NCBI GenBank assembly: GCA_947503145.1
Contig: CANNCP010000018.1
Span: 1 to 34,805, forward strand
Direction: 5' to 3'
DNA from: an uncultured Roseovarius sp.
Lineage (GTDB): Bacteria > Pseudomonadota > Alphaproteobacteria > Rhodobacterales > Rhodobacteraceae
Length of the DNA stretch: 34,805 bases
In this document: positions 8,294 through 17,012 of the stretch, piece by piece
Layout: the number at the start of each line of letters is the position of its first letter
Numbering within the stretch: the first letter of the stretch is position 1
Program-made: the position numbers and the translations under genes
The notes under the pieces: generated by a model
Database searches by the model: none
Told to the model about the DNA's origin: nothing
What the model saw: the letters and a program-made list of their open reading frames with translations, nothing else

Positions 8294-9220
8294 ATGAATC
8301 ATTTCCTTGATATCCACAAAACCGACCCCGCCGCCCTGCGCGCGATCATCGACAATGCCGCCGCGATGAAATCCGCCCGCAAGGGCCACGCGCGCGGTGC
8401 GCCCGATGACGAGCAGCCGCTTTCGGGCCATATGGTCGCGCTGATCTTCGAGAAACCCTCGACCCGGACGCGCGTCAGCTTTGACGTAGGTGTGCGGCAG
8501 ATGGGTGGCCAGACCATGCTGCTGTCGGGCACTGACATGCAGCTGGGCCACGGCGAGACGATCGCCGACACGGCGTGCGTGCTCAGCCGCTATGTGGATT
8601 TGATCATGATCCGCACCTTTGACGAATCGGTGCTGGACGAGATGGCGGAATACGCCGATGTGCCGGTGATCAACGGGCTGACGGACCGCACCCACCCATG
8701 CCAGATCATGGCCGACATCCTCACCTACGAGGAGCATCGCGGCCCGATCAAAGGCAAGAAGGTGGTCTGGTCCGGCGACGGCAACAATGTCTGCGCATCC
8801 TTTCTGCATGCGGCGGCGCAGTTCGGCTTCGATCTGACGTTCACCGGCCCGGCGCAACTTGATCCCGAGGCCGAATTTGTCGCGCTGGCCCGCAAGGCGG
8901 GCAGCAACATCCAGATCGAGCGCGACCCGCGAAAGGCGGTCGTGGGCGCCGATCTGGTCGTCACCGATACCTGGGTCAGCATGCATGATACCCAGTCCGC
9001 CAAGGAGCGCCGCCACAACATGCTGCGGCCCTATCAGGTGAACGATGCGCTGATGGCCCTTGCCAAGCCGGATGCGCTGTTCATGCACTGCCTGCCCGCG
9101 CACCGCGAGGAAGAGGCGACAAGTGCCGTGATGGACGGCCCGCATTCGGTCGTTTTCGACGAGGCCGAAAACCGGCTGCACGCGCAAAAGGCCGTGGTGC
9201 GCTGGTGTCTGGGCCTCTGA
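8294..9220 (+). CDS. argF: ornithine carbamoyltransferase
   Basis: This enzyme transfers the carbamoyl group from carbamoyl phosphate to ornithine, giving citrulline in arginine synthesis. The 308-residue product has the carbamoyl-phosphate loop [12 protein letters not shown], the HPCQ motif, the ornithine-binding DTWVSMHD and the [10 protein letters not shown] motif. The last two separate OTC from aspartate carbamoyltransferase. Length is typical. It lies 66 nt after argD on the same strand and is probably co-transcribed, although the hairpin between them could modulate read-through. No clear Shine-Dalgarno was seen immediately upstream. Confidence 0.96.
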   Translation: MNHFLDIHKTDPAALRAIIDNAAAMKSARKGHARGAPDDEQPLSGHMVALIFEKPSTRTRVSFDVGVRQMGGQTMLLSGTDMQLGHGETIADTACVLSRYVDLIMIRTFDESVLDEMAEYADVPVINGLTDRTHPCQIMADILTYEEHRGPIKGKKVVWSGDGNNVCASFLHAAAQFGFDLTFTGPAQLDPEAEFVALARKAGSNIQIERDPRKAVVGADLVVTDTWVSMHDTQSAKERRHNMLRPYQVNDALMALAKPDALFMHCLPAHREEEATSAVMDGPHSVVFDEAENRLHAQKAVVRWCLGL

Positions 9221-9328
9221 GCGGTCAAGATTTGTCAGCGAACGGTTGCGATACTCGCAGCCATGGTCTCGGCGCTTGCAATTCCCGGCGCACGGCCTAG
9301 CCTGAGCCGGTAAGAACGGGGGAGCTTC

Positions 9329-10732
9329 ATGGGTGAAGCGCAGATCGGCGTGTACGGGCTGGGGACGATGGGCAGCGCACTGGCGCTGAACATGGCCGAG
9401 CATGGTTTTGACGTGGCCGTGACCAACCGCGAGCAGGACTGGATCAGCGAATTCGTCAAGGAGGCCGGGCCGCTGGCCGAGAGGTTGCACCCAAAGGACG
9501 ATCTGGGCGATTTCGTGGCCAGCCTGAAAACTCCGCGCGTCATTCTCTTCATGATCCCGTCGGGGGCGCCGATGGATGCGATGATCAGTACCATCACGCC
9601 GTTGTTGGGGCCGGGTGACACGATCATCGACGGCGGCAATGCCGATTTCCATGCCACCCGTCGCCGCGCGGCAGACCTGGCAGAGCGCGACTTGCACTTT
9701 GTCGGCATGGGCGTTTCGGGCGGTGAAGAGGGTGCGCGGCACGGCCCGTCAATGATGCTGGGTGGCAGCAATCACAGCTGGCAGCAGCTCAAACCGATCC
9801 TGCGCGCCATCGCCGCGCGTTTCAACGATGATCCATGCGTCGATCACTTTGGCCCTGATGGGGCGGGGCATTTCGTCAAGACCGTTCATAACGGTATCGA
9901 ATACGCCGATATGCAAATGATCGCAGAGGTTTACGGCCTGTTGCGCTATGGCGCGGCACGCAGCCCGGCGCAGATCGGTGAGATGTTCGCGCGCTGGGAT
10001 CAGGGGCGGCTGAAATCCTACCTGATCGAGATCACGGCCAAGATACTGACCTATGCCGACTCTGAAAGCGGGCACCCAATGGTCGATGTGATCAAGGACG
10101 CGGCGGGCCAGAAGGGCACCGGGCGCTGGACGGTGGTGGAGGCCGTGCGCCTTGGCCAGTCGGCCAACATGATCGAGGCGGCGGTGGGTGCGCGCAGCTG
10201 GTCGTCGGAAAAGCCTGTTCGCATGGCCGCAGAGCGCATCCTGGGCGGTACGCGCGGCGCGTTGGATTTGAGCGATGACACGCTGGCAGAGGCATTTCTG
10301 GCCGCCCGCATCCTGGGTTATGCGCAGGGGTTCCGCATTCTCGCGTCGGCGTCGCAGGAATATGGCTGGGCTCTCGATTTTGCCCGGATCGCCGAGGTCT
10401 GGCGGGCGGGCTGCATCATCCGCTCGGCGCTGCTGGACGACATCTCGGAGGCCTTTCGGGGGGGCGATCCGGCAGAGGGTCAGCTGATCCTCGCACCGAA
10501 AATGGCCCAGCTGCTGGAGACCTGCCTGCCCGCGCTGCGGCAGGTCGTGGCAGCTGCGGTGGCAGGCGGGCATGCGGTGCCCGCACTGGGCGCGGCACTG
10601 GCGTTTTTCGACAGCATGCGGCAGGGCTATGGCACCGCCAACATCATTCAGGCGCAACGCGATTTCTTTGGCTATCATGGTTTCGAGCGACTGGGGCAGG
10701 AGGGCAGGTACCACGGCCCGTGGTGGGACTGA
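9329..10732 (+). CDS. gnd: 6-phosphogluconate dehydrogenase, decarboxylating
   Basis: Gnd oxidatively decarboxylates 6-phosphogluconate to ribulose-5-phosphate, producing NADPH in the pentose phosphate pathway. The 467-residue length matches the long (dimeric) class. The N-terminal Rossmann fold has GLGTMG (10-15) and the partner strand TNRE. Substrate and catalytic signatures are GVSGGEEGARHGPS and KTVHNGIEYADMQ, with the catalytic lysine near residue 184, and KGTGRW follows. The C-terminus AQRDFFGYHGFER..GPWWD is the usual end. GGGGGAG precedes the ATG. It is convergent with hrpB, with 30 nt between the stops. Confidence 0.96.
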   Translation: MGEAQIGVYGLGTMGSALALNMAEHGFDVAVTNREQDWISEFVKEAGPLAERLHPKDDLGDFVASLKTPRVILFMIPSGAPMDAMISTITPLLGPGDTIIDGGNADFHATRRRAADLAERDLHFVGMGVSGGEEGARHGPSMMLGGSNHSWQQLKPILRAIAARFNDDPCVDHFGPDGAGHFVKTVHNGIEYADMQMIAEVYGLLRYGAARSPAQIGEMFARWDQGRLKSYLIEITAKILTYADSESGHPMVDVIKDAAGQKGTGRWTVVEAVRLGQSANMIEAAVGARSWSSEKPVRMAAERILGGTRGALDLSDDTLAEAFLAARILGYAQGFRILASASQEYGWALDFARIAEVWRAGCIIRSALLDDISEAFRGGDPAEGQLILAPKMAQLLETCLPALRQVVAAAVAGGHAVPALGAALAFFDSMRQGYGTANIIQAQRDFFGYHGFERLGQEGRYHGPWWD

Positions 10733-10762
10733 CCGCGCTGTGCTTCGCCCCGTACGGCTCTG

Positions 10763-13219
10763 TCAGGCGCCGCCATCGGGTCGTTTGCGTTTCGCCCGCA
10801 AGGTCGGATCGGCTTGCGTTGGGTCCTCGGGCCAGGGGTGTCTGGGATAGCGCCCGCGCATGTCGCGGCGCACGTCTGCGTAGGAACTGGCCCAGAATCC
10901 GGGGATGTCAGTGGTGGTCTGCACCGGTCGGCCTGCGGGTGACAGGAGCGTGACGCGCAGCGCCGTGCGGCCCACATGCGGGTGGTTGGTCTGGCCGAAC
11001 ATTTCCTGCAGGCGCAGGCTGATCCCGGGCGGATCGCTGGCATAGTCGATGGGGATGCGGCGGCCCAGCGGCGTGATGAAATGCGCCGGTGCCGCGCGTT
11101 CCAGCGCCTGCATCTGGACCCAGCTCAGTTGCGCACGCAGCGCCTCCAGGATGTCAAAGCGCCGCCAGTCCTGAGCGGAGCGCACGCCGGTCAGATGCGG
11201 CAGCAGCCAGTTGTCGACCCGGTCCATCAATGCGGCCTCGGACATGTCGGGAAGGTCGGGATCGGCAGCGCGGCACAGGGTCACGCGCGCGGCAAAGCGG
11301 CGGGCCGCATCGCTCCAGTTGAGGCCCAGATCGCGCACCCCGTCCAGCATTGCGCGGGCGGCGGTATCCTCGGGCGCGTCCTTCCAGATGCGGTCATCGA
11401 GGGTGATCGCGCCGAAATTTTCCTGTTTCCGCGCGATCACGCGGCGCTCGCGACGGGACCAGTGACAGGTGTCGTGCCAGCCGATCTGGTCGGCATAGAG
11501 GCCGCGCAGTTCGGCCTCGGCCAGGGTGATGGCCTGACGGATGCGTGCCTCGCGCGGGTCACCGTCAAGATCGGTGACGACGATCAGGCGTGCGCCCGCG
11601 AGCGTGTCGTCGTCGGCCAGAACAGCGCCCTTGCCGCCCGACAGGATATAGCGCGGCGCGTCGCCGGGACGGCGCAGACCGATACGGTCAGGATAGGCCA
11701 ATGCCGCCATCTCGGCGTCACTCATCAAGCCCTTGCGGGCATTCTTGGTGGCGCGGATCAGCCGTTTTGCCTCTTGCCGGATGCGTTGAAGCGTGGCGCG
11801 GTTCGGCTCGAAGGGCAGGCGTGCCTTTGGATCGCGGATGGCGGTGAGCCGCAGCGCCAGATCGCTGGGAGCGGCGCGCGGCAGGGGATCGCGCTCGGCC
11901 AACAGGGCGGCCAGCGGCGCGGCGTCCGGTCCGGCCAGGCTGAGCATATGCGCAAGGCGCGGGTGCAGCGGCAGCGCGGTGAGCGTGCGGCCATGCGCGG
12001 TGATGCGCCCCGACTCGTCGAGCGCGTCCAACATGCGCAGCAGCGCCTGCGCCTCGGCATAGCTGCCGGGATTGGGTGGGGTCAGCAATGGCAACTGGTC
12101 GGGCGTGGCCCCCCACATCGCCAGTTCCAGCGCCAGCGGCGCGAGGTCCGCCGCTTCGATCTCGGCGGGCGGGAAGGCGGGCAGCGCGCCCTCTTCGCCA
12201 CGCGTCCAGAGCCGGTAGGCGGTGCCGGGGGCCACCCGGCCCGCGCGGCCGGCGCGTTGGGTCGCCTCGGCGCGACTGACCGGCTCTGTCACCAGCCGCG
12301 CCATGCCCGAGCCGGGATTGAACCGCGCCCGGCGCGACCGCCCGCCATCGACCACGATGCGGATATCCTCGATGGTCAGCGAGGTCTCGGCGATGGAGGT
12401 GGCCAGCACGATCTTGCGCCCCGACGTGTCGGGCGCGATGGCGGCGCGCTGCTCGGCAAAGGGCATGGCGCCATAGAGCGGGCGGATATGGCAACCTGCG
12501 GGCACGCGGGAGGCGAGCAAGGCTGCAGTGCGGCGAATCTCGCCCTCACCGGGCAGAAAGGCGAGCAGCCCGCCCTCGCTGCTTTTCAGCGCGCTGCAGA
12601 TCAGATCGGCCATCGCGGGCTCAAGCCGGGTGCTCCTGGGCAGGGGACGCTCCAGCCAATGGGTTTCGACCGGATAACTGCGCCCTTGGGACGTGATCAT
12701 CGGGGCATCATCCATGAGGGCTGCTACCGGTTCGGCGTCGAGCGTAGCGGACATGGCGATCAGGATCAGATTGTCGCGCAGCGCGCCTGCCACCTCAAGG
12801 CAGAGCGCGAGGCCGAGATCGGCGTTCAGCGAGCGTTCGTGAAACTCGTCAAAGATCACCGCGCCGATACCGGGCAGGTCCGGTTGCGATTGCAGGCGGC
12901 GGGTCAGGATGCCTTCGGTCACCACCTCGATGCGGGTAGCGTCCGACACTTTCGCCTCGCCACGCACCCGGTAGCCCACCGTCCGGCCCACCGGCTCGCC
13001 CAGCGTTTCGGCCATGCGCTCGGCGGCGGCGCGCGCGGCCAGGCGGCGCGGCTCCAGCATCACGATGCGCCCCTGCACCAGCCCTGCGTCCAGCAGCGCC
13101 AGTGGCACCACGGTCGTCTTGCCCGCACCCGGAGGCGCTTGCAGGACGGCGCGCCCATGGTCGCGGATCGCGGCGATCAGCGCGGGCAGGACGTCATGGA
13201 TTGGCAGGGCGGCGGTCAT
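10763..13219 (-). CDS. hrpB: ATP-dependent helicase HrpB
   Basis: HrpB is a DEAH-box superfamily-2 RNA helicase-like ATPase of poorly defined cellular role. From the start chosen here the product has 818 residues, close to the usual ~820. Motifs in order are Walker A APPGAGKTT near residue 30, DEFH in place of DEAH (VIFDEFHERSLNADLG), MSATLDAEPV (motif III), and QRAGRAGRVAPG (motif VI). An HrpB-specific C-terminal region follows. An open frame continues 87 codons further upstream, but that extension overlaps the DUF3108 gene and is not homologous-looking. The ATG at 13219, 8 nt after the DUF3108 stop, gives the family N-terminus TAALPIHDVLP. The two genes probably form an operon. Confidence 0.93.
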   Translation of the reverse strand: MTAALPIHDVLPALIAAIRDHGRAVLQAPPGAGKTTVVPLALLDAGLVQGRIVMLEPRRLAARAAAERMAETLGEPVGRTVGYRVRGEAKVSDATRIEVVTEGILTRRLQSQPDLPGIGAVIFDEFHERSLNADLGLALCLEVAGALRDNLILIAMSATLDAEPVAALMDDAPMITSQGRSYPVETHWLERPLPRSTRLEPAMADLICSALKSSEGGLLAFLPGEGEIRRTAALLASRVPAGCHIRPLYGAMPFAEQRAAIAPDTSGRKIVLATSIAETSLTIEDIRIVVDGGRSRRARFNPGSGMARLVTEPVSRAEATQRAGRAGRVAPGTAYRLWTRGEEGALPAFPPAEIEAADLAPLALELAMWGATPDQLPLLTPPNPGSYAEAQALLRMLDALDESGRITAHGRTLTALPLHPRLAHMLSLAGPDAAPLAALLAERDPLPRAAPSDLALRLTAIRDPKARLPFEPNRATLQRIRQEAKRLIRATKNARKGLMSDAEMAALAYPDRIGLRRPGDAPRYILSGGKGAVLADDDTLAGARLIVVTDLDGDPREARIRQAITLAEAELRGLYADQIGWHDTCHWSRRERRVIARKQENFGAITLDDRIWKDAPEDTAARAMLDGVRDLGLNWSDAARRFAARVTLCRAADPDLPDMSEAALMDRVDNWLLPHLTGVRSAQDWRRFDILEALRAQLSWVQMQALERAAPAHFITPLGRRIPIDYASDPPGISLRLQEMFGQTNHPHVGRTALRVTLLSPAGRPVQTTTDIPGFWASSYADVRRDMRGRYPRHPWPEDPTQADPTLRAKRKRPDGGA

Positions 13220-13227
13220 GACGAGCG

Positions 13228-13965
13228 TTATCTGCGGAAAAGCTCGGCTTTGCCATAGGTGGTGCGCACCGTGACCTGCTGCGCCTGCATCCGGCCACCG
13301 CCGGGAGTATAGCGCACGGAGAAGGGATAGACGGTCTGACGTTTCAGCTCGCTGGCTGAAAACCCTGCAAGACGTGTATAGGCACCGGTGCAGATCACCT
13401 CGGGACCAATCTCGGCACGGGTGGCCATTTTGATCCGTGAACGCCGTGCGCCATCGAATACTGTCACATCCGTATTGCACAGGGTCGCGGCAGGCTGATC
13501 GTGCAGCGCGGCGAACAGCGCAGTGAGCGGATCGAGTGTGCCGCCTTCTCGCGCCGGGTCAAGCGGCACTTGATCCGGGTCAGGCTCTGCCGCTGCCAGC
13601 GTGCCGCCGGTGATGCGCGGCACGCCGCCCGTATAGCGCAGCCGGGCCGATGAGGCGCGGCTGCCGGTGTTGATGGCCTCATCGTAGCGCTCCGGGATGA
13701 ACCGACTGGCAGTCACGCGCCCGCGCGAAGTCAGGTCAAACCCGGCGCGCGCCACTGCGCCGATCAGCCCGCGCGTGGAAAATGTTGATTGCGCCACATA
13801 GCCGTCGGCGACGATGCGCCCGGCCAGGGTCATCTCGCCCACTTTCACGCCGATGAGGCGCACATCAAATCGCGCTGTCGTATCGCCCTCCGCAGGCGGC
13901 CCGGCAGCGGCCAACCCAGCGGCCCAGAGCGCCGTGATGGTGATCAATCCTGCGATGACGCGCAT
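13228..13965 (-). CDS. DUF3108 domain-containing exported protein
   Basis: A 245-residue protein starting with an N-terminal signal peptide (MRVIAGLITITALWAAG, cleavage probably after the Ala run near residue 21). The mature part resembles DUF3108: FDVRLIGVKVGEMTLAG near the start, a central FSTRGLIGAVARAGFDLTSRG, and a late VYPFSVRYTPGGG. The family is predicted periplasmic and beta-rich; its function is unknown. AAGAGGT lies 8 nt before the ATG at 13965, which favours this start over an in-frame ATG 14 codons upstream. It precedes hrpB by 8 nt and is divergent from meaB. Confidence 0.82.
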   Translation of the reverse strand: MRVIAGLITITALWAAGLAAAGPPAEGDTTARFDVRLIGVKVGEMTLAGRIVADGYVAQSTFSTRGLIGAVARAGFDLTSRGRVTASRFIPERYDEAINTGSRASSARLRYTGGVPRITGGTLAAAEPDPDQVPLDPAREGGTLDPLTALFAALHDQPAATLCNTDVTVFDGARRSRIKMATRAEIGPEVICTGAYTRLAGFSASELKRQTVYPFSVRYTPGGGRMQAQQVTVRTTYGKAELFRR

Positions 13966-14066
13966 GGTGTACCTCTTTGTTGCGGTCAGGGCGGGTGGTC
14001 TGGACAAGACCCCGCGTCAGAAGGCATGTAGACTAAAGACAGCTCAGGACCAACCGGCGGACAGGC

Positions 14067-15050
14067 ATGGATATCTCAGATCTCGCGGACAAGATTGTAC
14101 AAGGCGACCGGCGCGCACTGGCCCGCGCCATCACTCTGGTCGAGAGCAGCCGCGCCGACCACCGTGACGATGCCACCGCGTTGCTGGAACGGCTGCGCGC
14201 CGAGGGGCGCGAGGCGCTGCGCATCGGTCTCTCGGGCACGCCGGGGGTGGGGAAATCCACCTTTATCGATGGGTTCGGCGGGATGTTGACCGGCGATGGC
14301 CTGAAGGTCGCGGTGCTGGCGGTCGACCCCAGTTCGGCCCGCTCGGGCGGGTCGATCCTGGGCGACAAGACGCGGATGGAGCGGCTGAGCCGTGATCCCA
14401 ATGCATTCATCCGCCCGTCGCCCAGCCAGACGCATCTGGGCGGCGTGGCGCGGCGCTCGCGCGAGGCGGTCGCACTCTGCGAGGCGGCGGGGTTCGACGT
14501 GGTGTTGATAGAGACGGTGGGCGTGGGACAGTCCGAAACGGTCGTGGCCGAGATGTCGGACCTGTTTGCACTACTGTTGGCACCTGCCGGGGGCGACGAG
14601 TTGCAAGGCGTGAAACGCGGCATCATGGAGATTGCCGACCTCATCGTGATCAACAAGGCTGACGGCGATCTCAGGGCGACCGCGACGCGCACCTGTTCCG
14701 ACTATTCCGGCGCGCTGCGCCTGCTGCGCAAACGGCCGCAGGACCCTGACGGCTTTCCCAAGGCGCTGATGGTGTCGGCAATGGAGGAAACCGGATTTCG
14801 CAAGCTGTGGGAAGAGATGCAGACGCTGATCGACTGGCGGCGCGCGCATGGCCACTGGAAGGCGCGGCGCGCAGGTCAGGCGCGCTACTGGTTCGAAGAG
14901 GAAGTGCGTCAGGGTTTTCTGGCGCAGCTGCGCACGGATGCAGCACAGGCTGCCTTGCAGGCGCTGGGCGCGCAGGTGGCCGAGGGGCGGATCACCCCGT
15001 CTGTGGCCGCCGCGCAACTGCTGGAGCAGATCGGCGTAGCCCCGGCGTAA
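14067..15050 (+). CDS. meaB: methylmalonyl-CoA mutase-associated GTPase MeaB
   Basis: MeaB is a G3E-family GTPase that gates loading of adenosylcobalamin into methylmalonyl-CoA mutase and protects it from inactivation. The 327-residue product has the P-loop GTPGVGKST (57-65), the metal-binding VLAVDPSS region, the G3-type ETVGVGQSE, and the guanine-specificity motif NKADGD. The C-terminal helical dimerisation arm (WFEEEVRQGFLAQL) is present. The same fold covers the old ArgK annotation, which should be avoided. No mutase gene is in the window, so its partner is elsewhere. It is divergent from the DUF3108 gene and followed after 5 nt by a small ORF. Confidence 0.94.
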   Translation: MDISDLADKIVQGDRRALARAITLVESSRADHRDDATALLERLRAEGREALRIGLSGTPGVGKSTFIDGFGGMLTGDGLKVAVLAVDPSSARSGGSILGDKTRMERLSRDPNAFIRPSPSQTHLGGVARRSREAVALCEAAGFDVVLIETVGVGQSETVVAEMSDLFALLLAPAGGDELQGVKRGIMEIADLIVINKADGDLRATATRTCSDYSGALRLLRKRPQDPDGFPKALMVSAMEETGFRKLWEEMQTLIDWRRAHGHWKARRAGQARYWFEEEVRQGFLAQLRTDAAQAALQALGAQVAEGRITPSVAAAQLLEQIGVAPA

Positions 15051-15055
15051 CAGCC

Positions 15056-15307
15056 ATGCACGCCTGGGCTGCGTTTGTGGCTGGTATCGCGGCTGGCGGG
15101 CGCTCGAACTGTCTATGTACAAAGATAACTGGAACCAGCCCTCCTGAGGCAGCCAGTCCTTTTGTGGCGGCTGCCCCGCCCGCAACGCTGTGGGCCTACC
15201 TGTGCTCGCATTACCGACCGTTTCGCAAATGGATGGTCGTATTGGCGATCAGCGGCATCGGCGTGGCTCTGGTCAAAACCGGGCTGATCTTTTATTCTGG
15301 CCGGTGA
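15056..15307 (+). CDS. small predicted membrane protein, possibly frameshifted
   Basis: An 83-codon ORF starting 5 nt after the meaB stop. Its C-terminal third is one clear transmembrane helix after a basic stretch (HYRPFRKW, then MVVLAISGIGVALVKTGLIF). The N-terminal half is less convincing. A second ATG at 15115 in another frame begins a 10-codon peptide (MYKDNWNQPS) that ends at 15147, next to the Pro/Ala-rich part of the first frame. One indel there would join the two into a shorter protein with the same membrane helix. No strong ribosome site was seen. The ORF is probably translated with meaB. Function unknown. Confidence 0.45.
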   Translation: MHAWAAFVAGIAAGGRSNCLCTKITGTSPPEAASPFVAAAPPATLWAYLCSHYRPFRKWMVVLAISGIGVALVKTGLIFYSGR

Positions 15308-15375
15308 TCGACCTGCTGGGCGCGACCGAGCCGGGTGGCTTTCCAGGCGACCAGATGGCGCAATGAACAGGTTTG

Positions 15376-15399
15376 CTTCTTCTTGCGACAAATATCCTC
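15376..15399. repeat. second copy of the CTTCTTCTTGC repeat, hairpin lost
   Basis: CTTCTTCTTGC (15376-15386) and AAATATCCTC (15390-15399) match 8214-8237 at 21 of 24 positions. The G-run / C-run hairpin seen in the first copy is absent here. It sits in the non-coding stretch before rpmB, where 15308-15453 shows nothing else I can support. Confidence 0.5.
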
Positions 15400-15453
15400 G
15401 CCGAAGGCATGAAAACCGTCATGGTGCAGCATGGCAATTCCGCGCAGCGCCCC

Positions 15454-15482
15454 TTGACGCCCTCTCCGATTCCGCCTATCCA
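15454..15482 (+). promoter_or_regulatory. candidate promoter for rpmB
   Basis: TTGACG (15454-15459) and TATCCA (15477-15482) are separated by 17 nt and lie about 90 nt before the rpmB start. The -35 is strong and the -10 weak, which is normal for this GC-rich group. Assigned by pattern only. Confidence 0.4.
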
Positions 15483-15547
15483 CCGCCAACGGAATTCGGG
15501 ACGCTGCCAGAGGCGGCGTTCGTTTGTTTTAGACGGGCCGCCAAGGC

Positions 15548-15565
15548 CCTCATGAAAAGATGAGG
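15548..15565 (+). promoter_or_regulatory. hairpin covering the rpmB ribosome-binding site
   Basis: CCTCAT (15548-15553) pairs exactly with ATGAGG (15560-15565) around a 6-nt loop. The right arm contains the GAGG that serves as Shine-Dalgarno for the rpmB ATG at 15574, so the stem could hold translation down. Only 6 bp, so it may be fortuitous. Confidence 0.35.
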
Positions 15566-15573
15566 ATGATCCC

Positions 15574-15882
15574 ATGTCGCGCCGCTGCGAACTGACTGGA
15601 AAAGGCCCGATGGTCGGCAATAATTCGAGCCACGCCAACAACAAGACCAAGCGCCGGTATCTGCCGAACTTGAACGATGTCACGCTGCAATCCGAGGCCC
15701 TGGGCCGCGGTATCAAGCTGCGCATCTCCGCGGCTGCCCTGCGCAGCGTGGATCACCGTGGCGGGCTGGACGCCTTTCTGGCCAAGTCCAAGGATATCGA
15801 ACTGTCCCCGTCTGCGCTGAAGGTGAAGAAAGAGATCGCCAAGGTCGGTGCCGCCTCCGCTGCGGCCGCGCTTGACGCCTGA
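15574..15882 (+). CDS. rpmB: 50S ribosomal protein L28
   Basis: L28 is a large-subunit ribosomal protein. The 102-residue product has the diagnostic start [17 protein letters not shown], then [11 protein letters not shown], the [21 protein letters not shown] core and a short Lys/Ala-rich tail seen in alphaproteobacterial versions. It is monocistronic, with a candidate promoter upstream, a hairpin across its ribosome-binding site and a good intrinsic terminator downstream. Confidence 0.97.
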   Translation: MSRRCELTGKGPMVGNNSSHANNKTKRRYLPNLNDVTLQSEALGRGIKLRISAAALRSVDHRGGLDAFLAKSKDIELSPSALKVKKEIAKVGAASAAAALDA

Positions 15883-15920
15883 TCGCGCCGCCTGATTCGT
15901 CGGGCTCCGCACGAGATTTC

Positions 15921-15952
15921 ACAGCCCTGCCGGAAACGGCGGGGCTGTTTTC
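15921..15952 (+). terminator. intrinsic terminator of rpmB
   Basis: ACAGCCCTGCCG (15921-15932) pairs with CGGCGGGGCTGT (15937-15948) with one U-G pair, a GAAA tetraloop, and a T-rich tail. It lies 38 nt after the rpmB stop. This is the cleanest Rho-independent terminator in the window. Confidence 0.85.
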
Positions 15953-15963
15953 GTTTGCGCCGC

Positions 15964-16190
15964 TCAGTGGTTCAGGATGCGCTCTGCCCAGTCCGGCATC
16001 ACCTCTGACGCGGGGCCGGTATGGCTTTCGGCAAAGTTACGGGCGTTGCTGGCTGGCTCCAGATTGATCTGCACCCCGTGTGCGCCCATCCGCGCGGCTG
16101 CTACGCATAGACGGCGGCGGGTTGCATTTCCTGTGGTGCAGGCCAGTGGTGATCGCAGGCATGGCAGAGCACGCCCATGAAGCGGCCGCC
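15964..16190 (-). pseudogene. remnant of a Sir2-family NAD-dependent deacylase gene
   Basis: Two adjoining minus-strand pieces in different frames look like parts of one sirtuin. The upstream piece (about 16190-16096) reads GRFMGVLCHACDHHWPAP, resembling the first Cys pair of the Sir2 zinc site, and ends at a TAG after AAVYA. The downstream piece reads ARMGAHGVQINLEPA and then SHTGPASEVMPDW, matching the family C-terminus (GAHtveLNLEPs ... GPASevvP), and ends at 15964. The NAD-binding N-terminus, the catalytic His region and the second zinc Cys pair are missing. I read this as a gene with large deletions and a frameshift. The C-terminal match is strong; the zinc-site piece is less certain. 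Confidence 0.65.
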
Positions 16191-16203
16191 CAAGCCTATG
16201 CGA

Positions 16204-16590
16204 TCAGCCGCAGGTTTTTGCGGCCCGTTTGCCGTATCCCACGTAGGCGTCCCAGAACGCCTTGTTGCTGGAGCGGTCGGACGTGCGGGTGTCCTGCGCT
16301 TTTTGCGGGTCGTTGTAGAAGGACGCGGCGCGGCGTTGCTGAGAGCCCGACAGGGTCTTGTCAGCGACGGCCTGAATGCACCCGCACAGATCTGGCGAGC
16401 GCGCCTTGCGGTCCGAGGCCATGCACGCATTGCTGAGCGGGCCGGTAGCACGCGGCTTGCTGACGGGGATCACCAGAGCGGCGGGTTGTGCGGCGCGGGC
16501 CGGTGTGCGTTTTGGTTGGGATTTGAACCGGTTCACGCCACCGCATCCGGCCAAAGCCAATATCAGTCCCACGATCAGGATTCTTTTCAT
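16204..16590 (-). CDS. small predicted lipoprotein
   Basis: A 128-residue product with a lipoprotein signal (MKRILIVGLILALAGC, lipobox LAGC, lipidated Cys at residue 16). A Lys/Arg/Pro/Ala-rich linker leads to a conserved-looking C-terminal part with CMASDRKARSPDLCGCIQ, DKTLSGSQQRRAASFYNDP and FWDAYVGYGKRAAKTC. Small Rhodobacterales proteins of this type are sometimes labelled arginine transporter in databases; nothing in the sequence supports transport. The ATG at 16590 is preferred over one 40 codons upstream because it begins the signal peptide. Its stop is next to the sirtuin remnant. Confidence 0.75.
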   Translation of the reverse strand: MKRILIVGLILALAGCGGVNRFKSQPKRTPARAAQPAALVIPVSKPRATGPLSNACMASDRKARSPDLCGCIQAVADKTLSGSQQRRAASFYNDPQKAQDTRTSDRSSNKAFWDAYVGYGKRAAKTCG

Positions 16591-17012
16591 CGTATTCGCC
16601 TCGCATTGCCTGCCCGCTCCCGGGGCTGGCCCCCGGCGTTTGTGCGCGTCGCAGCGATCATTGCCTGATACAGATGGAATTTTCAATTCACAACATGAGC
16701 CCGGCGGCAATTCAGTGGGCGGCTGAGGTCAGGCCGCCTCGGGTAGCATCGGGCCTTGTGTGATTCGGTCGGCCAGATGTGCGGGGCTGCTGCATGTTGC
16801 CGGGGGGGGGAGGGCTGAGGATGTGGGACATGGCCGCCCCCAATGTCTCCGTGATCTGGTACGCAGCCGTCGGTGGCAGACCCCCACAGGGGGGGGGGCA
16901 TGGCCGCAGATGGGCCGGGAAAATGACAATTGCGGCGCATGTGCCCACAGATCGGTCCGCGCCCCCTATGCCATCTTGACCAAGTGCGAAATCCCCACCA
17001 TATCCCACTGTC
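16591..17012. other. 422-nt intergenic region with two long G tracts
   Basis: No supported gene lies between the lipoprotein start and lepA. The stretch contains a run of nine G at 16802-16810 and a run of ten G at 16889-16898, the latter preceded by CCCCCACA so that a short C/G hairpin can form. Promoters for lepA and for the lipoprotein must lie here, but none is convincing. ORFs crossing this region depend on the G runs for their frame. Confidence 0.6.

Noticed and set aside
10976..13258. 760-codon plus-strand ORF opposite hrpB, and a 706-codon minus-strand ORF (7622-9742) opposite argD, argF and gnd
   Set aside because: Both are antisense shadows produced by strong GC bias at third codon positions. 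Their translations are rich in His/Arg/Gln/Gly and match no family, while the opposite strand encodes complete, well-known enzymes.
13220..13480. 87-codon N-terminal extension of hrpB
   Set aside because: It overlaps the DUF3108 gene in another frame, has no family similarity, and the ATG at 13219 gives the normal HrpB start.
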